Shown here: one piece after another, positions 12,698 through 19,864 of the stretch
Position numbering within the stretch: position 1 is the first letter of the stretch
Layout: each line of letters starts with the position of its first letter
Origin: a virus
Strand: one strand, 5' to 3'
Length of the DNA stretch: 31,120 nucleotides
Virus record (IMG/VR): IMGVR_UViG_3300005329_000153
Location: 1-31,120 of that record
Made by a program: the position numbers and the translations under genes
The notes under the pieces: model-generated
What the model saw: only the letters and a program-made list of their open reading frames with translations
What the model was told of the DNA's origin: nothing
Database searches by the model: none

Positions 12698-14400
12698 CAA
12701 ATGACTTCTTAACTGATCTTTTCGGAGATCAGGAAGGGATTGTCTACTCTCCTGTTAAAGGTAAAATTTGGGAACAATATTTCTTTAAATGGCCACATGA
12801 GGCGAGTGCACTTGAGGCTCATATCAACGACTTCCAGCAACGAGATGTATACGTTTCTCCCGTATTATTTACTGAAGCCAGAATTGCGCCTGAAACATTC
12901 AAGGGAACTAACTATCTCTGGACAGAGTTTGATGGAACGTTACCGACAAATGTTGAACAACAACCAAGTATTCGCATTGCCTCCTCTCTCCCAGGACACG
13001 AACACTGGTACTGGAAATTAGATCATTTTGAAACTGACAAAATTTTAGTTGAAGATTTAACTAGGAGAATCGCTTTCCATTATGGTGCTGACCTTAGCGC
13101 TTGGGACTATCAGCAAGTTTTGCGTCCTGTTGATACTTGGAATCATAAGCGTAATAAGCCTGTCACTCTTCTTACTAGTAATGACAGAGTATACTCAATC
13201 GAAGAATTTCTTAAAGTACCAATTCCTCCTGCTGGTTCTCGTGTCAATATCATTCTTAGCGATTTGCCTCCTCGCGAGCAAATTCTCGCTAAATACAACT
13301 TCAAATTAGGCGCCTTAGATTTACTATTTAAAGTAGTCCCCCAAGGCAAACGCTCCGATGCTCTAGTTCGATTAGCTCACGAATGTATCGAATCTGGTGC
13401 TAGTAATGAAGAAACTTATGTTCTTTTAGAAGAGCGTGATTCTGTATGGGGTAAATTTGTAGGACGCTCTGATAGACAGAAACGACTTGAAGCTATTATC
13501 GCCGCAGTAAGACGCTCTAAAGCAACTACAGCTGAAATTGTACATGGCGCTCCTGAAGTTTACCGCTTTGGTGACTTTATGAGAACCAATATTAAGCTTA
13601 AGTGGGCAATAGAAGGCTTACTTCCTGTGGCTGGTTCTATGGTTATCTTTGGAAAACCTGGTATTGGAAAAAGTACTTTCTCTTTAAGGCTTGCAATGAA
13701 TCTAGCCACAGGGCGAGAGAAATTTTTACTTTGGAATATTATCAATAAGCAACGTGTGCTTTTTGTTTCACTAGAGATGCAGCATTATGAAGTAAAACAG
13801 TTCTTTGAAGATATGGAAATATCCGAAGAAGAAACTATTCAACTTCAGGAACAATTCTTTATTTGGCCTATTGGAAATCCTTATCCCTTCGATACTCCTG
13901 ATCAGCAAATAGAATTAATCAAATATATTAAACTACATAAAATTGAATGTGTAATCATTGATTCTCTTAGTATTGCAATGTACGGATCAGTTAAAGATGA
14001 TGATGCAATTAAACGTTTGAATAGCTTTTTGAACGAGGATGTACGTAGAGATTTAAAATGTAGTTATATTTTTATTCACCATCCCCGTAAGCAAGGTATT
14101 GGGGAAGATAGAAAGTCTGAAAGTCAAGATGATATGTTTGGTTCAGGTTATATTACAGCTAATGCACAAACTGTTCTGGTCTTGTCGTCTAAAACAGGAT
14201 CGGGAAGAATTCATGTAAGATTTCTTAAGTCTCGTATGTCTATTGGTTTACAAGATTTCTATATTGAACGAACACCCAATAGGGGGTTTACACTTGTCGG
14301 ATCAACTAGTCTTACCCATGACACACCTAGAAATGAAGGGAGTGGATCTTCCGACAAAAAACCAGCAACTGGCTCACTTGGAAGCTTGCTCAACCTTTAA
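12694..14400 (+). CDS. Primase-helicase (AAA/RecA-like, DnaB-type function)
   Basis: This 568-residue protein has two parts. The N-terminal half (about 1-270) carries a TEFDG acidic motif near residue 80, followed by helical regions; this arrangement fits an archaeo-eukaryotic-type primase or its remnant. The C-terminal half is a RecA-like/RepA-type ATPase: Walker A GKPGIGKST (320-328), Walker B VIIDSL (Asp at about 423) and a HHPRKQG sensor-like segment near 465. The C-terminus is low in complexity (Gly/Ser/Pro/Lys). It follows the structured leader at 12277-12502 and overlaps the exonuclease gene. It carries an adjacent pair of opposite heptamers at 13625 and 13705. Confidence 0.8.
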   Translation: MTNDFLTDLFGDQEGIVYSPVKGKIWEQYFFKWPHEASALEAHINDFQQRDVYVSPVLFTEARIAPETFKGTNYLWTEFDGTLPTNVEQQPSIRIASSLPGHEHWYWKLDHFETDKILVEDLTRRIAFHYGADLSAWDYQQVLRPVDTWNHKRNKPVTLLTSNDRVYSIEEFLKVPIPPAGSRVNIILSDLPPREQILAKYNFKLGALDLLFKVVPQGKRSDALVRLAHECIESGASNEETYVLLEERDSVWGKFVGRSDRQKRLEAIIAAVRRSKATTAEIVHGAPEVYRFGDFMRTNIKLKWAIEGLLPVAGSMVIFGKPGIGKSTFSLRLAMNLATGREKFLLWNIINKQRVLFVSLEMQHYEVKQFFEDMEISEEETIQLQEQFFIWPIGNPYPFDTPDQQIELIKYIKLHKIECVIIDSLSIAMYGSVKDDDAIKRLNSFLNEDVRRDLKCSYIFIHHPRKQGIGEDRKSESQDDMFGSGYITANAQTVLVLSSKTGSGRIHVRFLKSRMSIGLQDFYIERTPNRGFTLVGSTSLTHDTPRNEGSGSSDKKPATGSLGSLLNL

Positions 14401-14890
14401 ATATTTAGCAGTAGATACGGAAGGCTATGCTCCGAATATTCTTGGTATTAGTGTTGCTCATCCTGGTCTTGGTTCTATGTATTTCCCTATTGGGCATAAA
14501 GAGAATGTTAACATTGATCCCGACGTCCGAAAAGTCCTGGAAACAGTTTTACAAAGTGTCCCTTACAGAATCTTTCATAACGCGGGTCATGATATTAATT
14601 CTTTGCCTTATCTTTGGGATTTACCTTTTATTTGCACGATGATCATGGGTCATATGATTGATGAAAATCTTATGTCCAAAGGTCTTGATTATATGCATAA
14701 GCATTACTGTAATGGAGAGGGTAAGAAAAGACCAGATATTATGGATTCAATCATTAAAACTATGGGCTGGGAGTATGTCCCATATGCTTTAATGTATGGA
14801 TACGCCACAGAAGATGCAAAAATCACAATGGAATTGTTTCAAACAATTAAACCGTTGTACGAAGAGCAGTTTGGGCCTATCTGGAGTTAA
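14318..14890 (+). CDS. Stand-alone DEDD 3'-5' exonuclease (PolA proofreading domain)
   Basis: The start ATG 14318 lies inside the primase-helicase gene; the upstream frame from 14243 is probably not used. The 190-residue product shows the DEDDy exonuclease motifs: I VDTEG (D33, E35), II HNAGHDINSL (N88-D92) and III YATED (Y162-D166). This is the size of the proofreading domain of DNA polymerase I. The matching polymerase domain is a separate gene 2.6 kb downstream (17501-18697), so DNA polymerase I is split, with the lysis genes and others in between. Confidence 0.88.
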   Translation: MTHLEMKGVDLPTKNQQLAHLEACSTFKYLAVDTEGYAPNILGISVAHPGLGSMYFPIGHKENVNIDPDVRKVLETVLQSVPYRIFHNAGHDINSLPYLWDLPFICTMIMGHMIDENLMSKGLDYMHKHYCNGEGKKRPDIMDSIIKTMGWEYVPYALMYGYATEDAKITMELFQTIKPLYEEQFGPIWS

Positions 14891-14892
14891 GG

Positions 14893-15075
14893 GTGCTATA
14901 TCTAATCTTAGTAATTGTACTTCTTATATTGACTATAGCCTGGCTAGCTGTTTACGGTGCCAGTTTATACGATAGAGGTGAAAACTCAAATGCTCGCCAC
15001 AGGGTGGGTTGTGGTTTAAAGAATGTCGACGAACTGGATGAAGTATTAGATGATTCGGTCGTCGTAGGAGAATAA
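14893..15075 (+). CDS. Small membrane protein with acidic tail
   Basis: GTG 14893 is preceded by GGAG and begins 2 nt after the exonuclease stop. Residues 2-24 are a strong hydrophobic segment; the C-terminal half is hydrophilic and acidic (DELDEVLDD). A single-pass membrane protein of this type beside the endolysin could be a lysis accessory, for example an antiholin or spanin-like protein, but this is inference. A GCCACAG heptamer is at 14996. Confidence 0.6.
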   Translation: MLYLILVIVLLILTIAWLAVYGASLYDRGENSNARHRVGCGLKNVDELDEVLDDSVVVGE

Positions 15076-15081
15076 TAAAGA

Positions 15082-15267
15082 GTGACAACACATATCTATA
15101 AGGGAGAAGTTCGCACGGGGAATCCTTATCAACAAGCAGGTAAACATCGATATGGAGTCGCTTTGATTCCACTAGGAGATAGACAGAGGGCTGTCTTTGA
15201 ATATGGAGATAATGTAGCAGAAGAAAGAGAATCCATTGATGCTTATGAGAAGTTTCTCAACAAGTAA
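15082..15267 (+). CDS. 61-aa hypothetical protein
   Basis: TAGGAG upstream supports GTG 15082. The product is small and soluble, with a Gly/Tyr/Arg-rich first half and an acidic helix at the end. It sits between the membrane protein and the endolysin; function is not recognised. Confidence 0.5.
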   Translation: MTTHIYKGEVRTGNPYQQAGKHRYGVALIPLGDRQRAVFEYGDNVAEERESIDAYEKFLNK

Positions 15268-15278
15268 GGAAGGTATTA

Positions 15279-16010
15279 ATGGTAAATAGTTATGCTGGCT
15301 GGGTAGCGGACGGTTCTCCTTGGAAGCCCGCAGTACCTGTGGATAATTTGGCAAAGGTTCTAAGGGGTTATGATTACACTGTCTATATTCTTGGCAACAA
15401 AGCACATTTAACAGCTAGCCCTCCGGAAGACCACACTCCTTATAGTCATACTCCTTGGCCAGGTGCTCAACCTTATCCATATATTTTGGCTATGGATATT
15501 ATGCCGGGAGGTAAGTGGGATATTGATGTTTTAGGTGCTAAGATTCTTGCCGATAAACAGGCAGGGGCTCCTGGCGTGGCTGGTCTTAAATATATGAATT
15601 GGACCGATCCTAATGGTAATTGCTGGCATGAGAAATGGACACCTAATTATTCTCGGTCAGCATCCAGTGATCGCGGACATATTCATTTATCCTGGCGGAC
15701 TGACTTTGTAACTAATACTACTCCGTACGATCCAATTGCTCCTGCGAAAGGTTACGTTATGGACATTGATCTTGATGGCTATAAGCTTCCAACCTTACAT
15801 AAGGGAGATGATGACAACGTAAAAGGAGGATATAACTACGTCAGTCGTGCTCAGATGTGTCTAAATTTTACTAAAGGCCTTCATCTTAAGATTGACGGAG
15901 TTTACGGAAAAATAACCGCAGATGCTGTTAAGTCGCTTCCAAGCAACTCTGATGGTAATACGATCACCATTAATGAGTGGGTCTATCTTTACGGATTGGC
16001 TAAGGGGTAG
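15279..16010 (+). CDS. Endolysin: M15-like peptidase plus peptidoglycan-binding domain
   Basis: This 243-residue protein has an N-terminal metal-peptidase-like domain with His/Asp ligands HTPYSH (H52, H57), an Asp in AMDI (D73) and GHIHLSW (H134, H136), the pattern of M15-type DD-peptidases. A C-terminal peptidoglycan-binding domain at about 185-235 has the AQMCLNF...LKIDGVYGKITADAVKS pattern (PG_binding_1). It cuts peptide cross-links of the cell wall at lysis. The holin-like gene follows directly. AAGGAAGG precedes ATG 15279. Confidence 0.85.
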   Translation: MVNSYAGWVADGSPWKPAVPVDNLAKVLRGYDYTVYILGNKAHLTASPPEDHTPYSHTPWPGAQPYPYILAMDIMPGGKWDIDVLGAKILADKQAGAPGVAGLKYMNWTDPNGNCWHEKWTPNYSRSASSDRGHIHLSWRTDFVTNTTPYDPIAPAKGYVMDIDLDGYKLPTLHKGDDDNVKGGYNYVSRAQMCLNFTKGLHLKIDGVYGKITADAVKSLPSNSDGNTITINEWVYLYGLAKG

Positions 16011-16015
16011 TAAAG

Positions 16016-16339
16016 ATGCGTAGCTCTGTTACTAAGCTATTGAATGATAAAACCCCAGCCACAGAGCCTGCCTTCAAATACGGTACGCTAGTAACCCTCG
16101 TAGTGAGTTTACTCGGTTTAGGTTTGAGTTACTTTTTTCCACATCTCAGTGTAGATGCTAAGTACGCAATTATGACAGCTGCAGCCGTTTTTGTTCCTGT
16201 TATCACAGGTCTTCTTATTCGTTTTAAAGTTTGGTCACCTGCTACTGTTCAGGCTGTAATCGAAGAAATTCAGAACGACTACACGCAGGTCCAAGGAGAA
16301 ATTAAACCTACTAAGTCGCAAACTCCAAAACTGCTCTAG
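16016..16339 (+). CDS. Holin
   Basis: The product has 107 residues with two transmembrane helices (about 21-42 and 49-68), a short basic connector, and a hydrophilic, coiled C-terminal tail of about 35 residues ending in Lys-rich sequence. This is the class II-like holin layout. It starts 5 nt after the endolysin stop, so it is almost certainly its membrane partner. Heptamer at 16058. Confidence 0.75.
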   Translation: MRSSVTKLLNDKTPATEPAFKYGTLVTLVVSLLGLGLSYFFPHLSVDAKYAIMTAAAVFVPVITGLLIRFKVWSPATVQAVIEEIQNDYTQVQGEIKPTKSQTPKLL

Positions 16340-16345
16340 CTTGAG

Positions 16346-16372
16346 GAGAGACCTATTTAAGTTAGGTCTCTC
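16346..16372 (+). terminator. Hairpin after the lysis genes, just upstream of an AGGAGG site
   Basis: GAGAGACCTA (16346-16355) pairs perfectly with TAGGTCTCTC (16363-16372), loop TTTAAGT, immediately downstream of the holin. No T-run follows. Instead TTAAAAGGAGG leads into the next gene. It may be a weak terminator, an RNase-processing hairpin or a translation-control element. Confidence 0.55.
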
Positions 16373-16396
16373 CACTTAAAAGGAGGCTAAGTTCCA

Positions 16397-16558
16397 ATGC
16401 CAATCCGCTGTCCTTTTTGTGGCACTTCAAGCGTAGCTAAACATTGTGAAAAAGGAGCCGGATGTACTTGGTTTATTTGTCACTGTAAAAAGACAGCAAC
16501 TACGCATTATCTAGTTTTTAGTATTAGCGGTCGATCCTTTTTGGAGCCAAAAAGATGA
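16397..16558 (+). CDS. 53-aa Cys-rich zinc-ribbon protein
   Basis: AGGAGG at 16381-16386 lies 10 nt upstream of ATG 16397. The 53-residue product contains CPFCG (C5, C8), C17, C23, C29 and C31 (CHC): enough Cys and His for two zinc sites or one complex ribbon. Its TGA overlaps the next ATG. Possibly nucleic-acid binding; no family recognised. Confidence 0.65.
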   Translation: MPIRCPFCGTSSVAKHCEKGAGCTWFICHCKKTATTHYLVFSISGRSFLEPKR

Positions 16559-16830
16559 GTGAAGAAATCATCGGGGTAACTACTCGATCTACGGGATTCA
16601 CTGAGAGAATTGAGGACACCCGACACAAAATTCCCGAGTTTGATTTTCGCACAGGTGATCATTTCTGGATTATGATTACATCATATAAAGTAGATCCTGT
16701 TAAAGCCATGCAAGGTGAACAGTTAATGGACCACGAGAGTCTCGTTTCTGTGGCGGGACCTTGTTGTTATTATTGTGAATTGCCTTATACTAAAACTTTA
16801 GCTTCTAGGCGTTGTAAGGGACATCCGTAA
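16555..16830 (+). CDS. 91-aa protein with C-terminal Cys cluster
   Basis: ATG 16555 overlaps the previous stop. The product has 91 residues. The C-terminal 25 residues hold CCYYC and RRCKGHP, a treble-clef-like metal site; the first 65 residues are soluble and include a FDFRTGDHFWIM stretch. Heptamer at 16748. No family recognised. Confidence 0.6.
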   Translation: MSEEIIGVTTRSTGFTERIEDTRHKIPEFDFRTGDHFWIMITSYKVDPVKAMQGEQLMDHESLVSVAGPCCYYCELPYTKTLASRRCKGHP

Positions 16831-16859
16831 ACAAAGAACTTGTAACTTCAGTAGGTATT

Positions 16860-16964
16860 ATGAGCGTAACAGCTATTATTATTATTTTGTCCATTGTTAT
16901 GCATGGGGCGCAAATATTGTATCTTCTACTTCTCTTTCTTTTCTTTTTCGCGCTAATCTTCTAG
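16860..16964 (+). CDS. 34-aa membrane micro-protein
   Basis: ATG 16860 to TAG 16964 encodes 34 residues that are almost all hydrophobic (Ile/Leu/Phe), a single membrane helix. No clear ribosome-binding site is seen (GTAGG at about 16851). It lies just upstream of the C-rich tract and structured segment, so it may also be chance. Confidence 0.35.
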   Translation: MSVTAIIIILSIVMHGAQILYLLLLFLFFFALIF

Positions 16965-16976
16965 CCAAGGCATCCT

Positions 16977-17005
16977 CCCCCTCTCCCCCACCCCCGACCA
17001 CCCCC
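16977..17005 (-). other. G-quadruplex motif (four G5 tracts)
   Basis: The plus strand has four C5 runs at 16977-16981, 16985-16989, 16991-16995 and 17001-17005. The minus strand therefore reads G5-N5-G5-N1-G5-N3-G5, a textbook quadruplex motif. This is exceptional in an A+T-rich genome. The plus-strand RNA would be C-rich (i-motif capable), so DNA-level folding is more likely than RNA folding. Confidence 0.75.
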
Positions 17006-17100
17006 AGGAATCCAGCCCTATGAGCCGCTGAGCCAAGATCACGACCTCCCAGGTGTCTCAGGTGGGGTCGATCGGCAGAGGGGCTCTCAGGGCGATTCCT
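17006..17100 (+). ncRNA. GC-rich long hairpin next to the G-quadruplex
   Basis: The segment folds on itself: 17006-17012/17094-17100 (7 bp), 17015-17019/17089-17093 (5 bp) and 17022-17026/17082-17086 (5 bp). Inside are CTG/CAG and GACC/GGTC helices. It is far more G+C-rich than the neighbouring genes and contains no credible gene on either strand. It ends 22 nt before the start of the HTH gene at 17123. It could be a structured leader, an origin-like element or a foreign insert. Confidence 0.5.
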
Positions 17101-17122
17101 CTTATATGAAATGTGAGGATCG

Positions 17123-17275
17123 ATGGCTGGTACAAGACTCACCGAAGAAGAAAAAGCTAACATCGCTAAATTATATCTAGAGGGTCATTCTATCAGTAGA
17201 ATAGCAGGATTGACTGGCCGATCTAGTTTTTCAGTTAAAAAAGTAATTAGAAAAGATTGGGTAAATCGAAAGTGA
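17123..17275 (+). CDS. 50-aa HTH protein
   Basis: A GTGAGGAT sequence lies upstream of ATG 17123. The 50-residue product is essentially one helix-turn-helix (LTEEEKANIAKLYLEG, then HSISRIAGLTGRS...VKKVI), like the resolvase/Hin-type DNA-binding domain standing alone. It starts just after the G-quadruplex/hairpin region and could act there. The stop overlaps the GTG of the next gene. Confidence 0.65.
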   Translation: MAGTRLTEEEKANIAKLYLEGHSISRIAGLTGRSSFSVKKVIRKDWVNRK

Positions 17276-17511
17276 CTTCTCTTCTTGAAGTACCAGAAAT
17301 TATTGAACCTAGGCCCATTTGGCTTAAAGAACACGAAGAATGCGATAAAATGTTTACGCCACAGGAGGTGGTGCATTTGAGTAGTACTAGAGGTAAACTA
17401 CAAATTACTGTTTGTCCTGCCTGTGGCTATGAGGATGTAGTGTGTTTGCACATCTATAATGATGTTGATACTAGTACTGTTACAATTAAATGTTTACTTT
17501 GTGGCGGATAA
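17272..17511 (+). CDS. 79-aa zinc-ribbon protein
   Basis: GTG 17272 overlaps the stop of the HTH gene (GTGA). A TTG at 17257 is the longer option. The 79 residues end in a two-knuckle zinc ribbon: CPACGY (about 48-53) and CLLCGG at the very C-terminus. Two opposite heptamers (17358, 17421) lie inside, the second spanning the CPACG codons. It overlaps the start of the polymerase gene by 11 nt. A polymerase accessory role is suggested only by position. Confidence 0.65.
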   Translation: MTSLLEVPEIIEPRPIWLKEHEECDKMFTPQEVVHLSSTRGKLQITVCPACGYEDVVCLHIYNDVDTSTVTIKCLLCGG

Positions 17512-18697
17512 AGTAGTGACTCAAACTCTATGGGAAATTGAGTCTGACTTTATTAGACAGATTGCGGGGATTAAACGTCGTGGTATTAAAGTGGATACGG
17601 AGTTTTCTCGTAAGAAGGCTATCGAGGGAACCAGGATTCTCAATCAAATATCTTCGAGCTTGGGATGGAATCCCGGTAGTCCACAGCAACTCGGTAAGTA
17701 TCTCATTGATGATCTTGGTTTACCTATACTCAAGAGAACACCAGCGGGTAAAGCTTCTTTTGACAAGGAAGCCCTAGAAGAATATGAAATTTATCTAGAC
17801 GCCACAGGTGACTCTACAGCTCAAAAAGTCTTAACTTATCGAGGTTGGCAAAAAACAGTAAGCTCTAATTTCCAAGCTTATCTTGATTTGAAGGACGATA
17901 ACGATGTCATACATCCCAACTACAAAGTACATGGTACTCGCAGTTGTCGTCTCAGTTGTGAAAAGCCTAATCTTCAACAGATTCCACGGGAAAGCGTAAA
18001 ACCTTGGAATGGTGATGTTAAAAAAGCGTTCATTCCTCGTGAGAGAGAATTATACCTGGCACTACTGGGATCGAAAAAAATTCAGGGAACCGGCAAACTC
18101 TGCCTTAGAACGTTTGACTTCAAACAGGTTGAATTCCGTTTGGCTGCTGCGTATGCCAAAGAAACTGAACTCTTGGAAGTATTCAACTCGGGTGCGGATA
18201 TCTTTACGGAGATGTCCACCCGATTGGGACGTCCACGCCATCAAATTAAGACGTTTGTGTATGCCACCCTCTATGGTGCAGGTAAGAAAAAAATTGGATT
18301 AATTCTTAAAGTTCCACAAGATGAAGCTGACGATTTATATGAGGAATACCATGGAACCTGGCCAGGTTTTCATCAAATTAGTGAGCGAGCTACAAAACTT
18401 GCTCTCAACAATGGATATATTGATTATTGGACAGGACGACGAAGACATTTACCTAAGGCTGAAGCACGAAAAGCCTTTAACTCCATTATTCAAGGAGGTG
18501 CTTTCGAAATTGTTAAACGGAGAATGTTGGCTTTACGAGAAGAACCTATTGTTCTTCAAGTGCACGACTCGATCACTATCGAAGACGACGATTCTTGCGA
18601 TACCGAAAGAATCAAACGTGTCCTTGAAGACGTACCTGAGTCAAACGAATTCGGTGTAAAGTTCGAAGTTGATATGGTTGTAGAAGGAGAAAAGTAA
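17501..18697 (+). CDS. DNA polymerase I family, polymerase domain only
   Basis: The start is uncertain: GTG 17501 or GTG 17516; the frame from 17459 overlaps the upstream gene too far. The 398-residue product contains the family A polymerase motifs: A TFDFKQVEFRL (D206 and E211), B with K250 and YG (RHQIKTFVYATLYGAG), and C LQVHDSI (D356). The exonuclease domain is absent; it is encoded separately at 14318-14890. Motif C normally reads VHDE; here the Glu is Ser (S357). The product copies the phage DNA together with the primase-helicase. It is followed directly by the csrA-like gene. Confidence 0.9.
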   Translation: MADKVVTQTLWEIESDFIRQIAGIKRRGIKVDTEFSRKKAIEGTRILNQISSSLGWNPGSPQQLGKYLIDDLGLPILKRTPAGKASFDKEALEEYEIYLDATGDSTAQKVLTYRGWQKTVSSNFQAYLDLKDDNDVIHPNYKVHGTRSCRLSCEKPNLQQIPRESVKPWNGDVKKAFIPRERELYLALLGSKKIQGTGKLCLRTFDFKQVEFRLAAAYAKETELLEVFNSGADIFTEMSTRLGRPRHQIKTFVYATLYGAGKKKIGLILKVPQDEADDLYEEYHGTWPGFHQISERATKLALNNGYIDYWTGRRRHLPKAEARKAFNSIIQGGAFEIVKRRMLALREEPIVLQVHDSITIEDDDSCDTERIKRVLEDVPESNEFGVKFEVDMVVEGEK

Positions 18698-18859
18698 TTG
18701 TTAGTATTAGGAAGGTTTCTTGGAGAAGAAATATACATAGGAGATGCTATTACTATTCGAATATGTGATTTAGGAGATAAACGAGTTAAAATAGGTATAA
18801 CTGATCCAAAAGAATTAAAAATTAGTAAGTCACAAGAAGTAGTAGAAAGGGAGAAGTAG
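18698..18859 (+). CDS. csrA: CsrA-family RNA-binding regulator
   Basis: TTG 18698 begins right after the polymerase stop, with AGGAG 10 nt upstream. The 53-residue product aligns with CsrA without gaps over its first 40-odd residues: L2, L4, R6, G9-E10, I14-G15-D16, T19, V30, I32-G33 and P37-K38-E39 are kept. Of the RNA-contact positions, L4 and R6 are kept, V42 is Ile, R44 is Lys and R7 is Phe. CsrA dimers bind GGA motifs in mRNA leaders and control translation and decay. The phage copy could redirect host mRNAs or act on the phage's own GGA-rich leaders. TAG overlaps the next GTG. Confidence 0.85.
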   Translation: MLVLGRFLGEEIYIGDAITIRICDLGDKRVKIGITDPKELKISKSQEVVEREK

Positions 18860-19137
18860 TGGTACATTTTAACTACGATGATCTTATTCCTTTTGTGCAA
18901 ACTCAAGTTGATAAAGTCGAACATGACTTTAGTAAAACATTCGAAGAGGTATCTGATAACATTGCTGAGTATCATACAAAACGATGCAAGGCTGAAGGAA
19001 AAGATAAAGAAGAATGCTTGAGAGAGTTCATGATTATGTTCACCAGAATCTTAAAAAGTGAGCTGTACAAACGCGAGAATGCTAGAGACCTAAAAGGTTT
19101 TGGTTATATCATTAAACCTATGAATACAGGAAGATAA
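18859..19137 (+). CDS. 92-aa hypothetical helical protein
   Basis: GTG 18859 overlaps the csrA stop. The 92-residue product is helical, Lys/Glu-rich, with two Cys in the middle (KRCKAEGKDKEEC) and a basic C-terminus. Heptad-like spacing in residues 12-40 suggests a coiled coil. Cotranscribed with csrA; function unknown. Confidence 0.6.
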   Translation: MVHFNYDDLIPFVQTQVDKVEHDFSKTFEEVSDNIAEYHTKRCKAEGKDKEECLREFMIMFTRILKSELYKRENARDLKGFGYIIKPMNTGR

Positions 19138-19143
19138 GAATTA

Positions 19144-19299
19144 ATGTTATCTTTTATTTGTGACCCCTGTAAAGAAGCAGGGAATGTAAAAGAAGAGCAT
19201 AGCCTCCTTCGGAAAATGGCTAAAGAAAATTTACATATGCAGTGTAAAGGCGGCACTTGGTGCTTTTGTCAACACAGGGTAGGTAGAAAGAATGTATGA
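19144..19299 (+). CDS. 51-aa zinc-finger protein (CDPC...CxCQHR type)
   Basis: The 51-residue product has CDPC at residues 6-9, His at 18 and His at 30, then CKGGTWCFCQHR at the C-terminus (C33, C39, C41, H43). Small proteins ending in a WCxCQH motif are familiar from actinobacteriophages (recalled). It probably binds one or two zinc ions. Its TGA overlaps the start of the RuvC-like gene. Confidence 0.65.
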   Translation: MLSFICDPCKEAGNVKEEHSLLRKMAKENLHMQCKGGTWCFCQHRVGRKNV

Positions 19300-19822
19300 G
19301 GTGCTCACAAAAGAAGATATAAATAAGATTGAAGATTACATAAATAGAGATGCAAATCCTGTAGTTTATCTATCCATCGATCCTGGTACAAAAAACGGTG
19401 TCTGTGGCTATGATAAAAAAGCCTATCTAGTTTTTATGTTTACAGTTCATGCTGATGATATGACAGCCTTTTTAGAGAAATTTCATAAGGTAAAGAAATG
19501 CATCATTGAGGATTTCGTATTATATCCTAATAAGACCCAAGACCAGGTCTATTCTGATATGCTCACTTCTCGCGTTATTGGTAGGGTTGAGATGTGGGCA
19601 GAGAGAAAAGATGTAGAACTGATTAAACAAGGTGCTAGGATTAAGCCTACAGGCTACAAATGGATTGGACAAAAGCCACTACCGAAGAGTAACCCAAAGA
19701 ATCACTCACTTGACGCCCATGTTCATTTCATGTATTGGGCTATTAAGAATAATGTAATTAGTGCTTCAGAAATCCTACGTGACCATAAAGTACAAGTTAA
19801 TAAAAACGATTTACAGAAATAA
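19292..19822 (+). CDS. RuvC-like Holliday-junction resolvase
   Basis: This 176-residue protein has the RNase H-fold catalytic acids in RuvC order: SIDPGTKNG (D30), CIIEDF (E73, D74) and HSLDAH (H138, D141). RuvC resolvases cut four-way junctions made by recombination or branched replicating DNA before packaging. It is the last gene of the plus-strand operon; its stop lies in the 5' edge of the terminator hairpin. Heptamer at 19402. Confidence 0.85.
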   Translation: MYEVLTKEDINKIEDYINRDANPVVYLSIDPGTKNGVCGYDKKAYLVFMFTVHADDMTAFLEKFHKVKKCIIEDFVLYPNKTQDQVYSDMLTSRVIGRVEMWAERKDVELIKQGARIKPTGYKWIGQKPLPKSNPKNHSLDAHVHFMYWAIKNNVISASEILRDHKVQVNKNDLQK

Positions 19823-19864
19823 GAAAGGCCCTGGACTGAGGAATAGTCCAGGGCCTTTCTTTTT
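19822..19864. terminator. Bidirectional terminator between converging operons
   Basis: A perfect 16-bp inverted repeat (19822-19837 with 19845-19860, 7-nt loop) is followed by CTTTTT on the plus strand and by a T-rich run on the minus strand. It separates the plus-strand replication operon from the minus-strand virion operon. It shares the outer stem AGAAAGGCCC/GGGCCTTTCT with the terminator at 2006. Confidence 0.93.

Noticed and set aside
16897-17163. Minus-strand open frame across the C-rich tract
   Set aside because: It is against the operon direction, has no ribosome-binding site, and its composition simply mirrors the G-runs; treated as a by-product of the GC-rich element.
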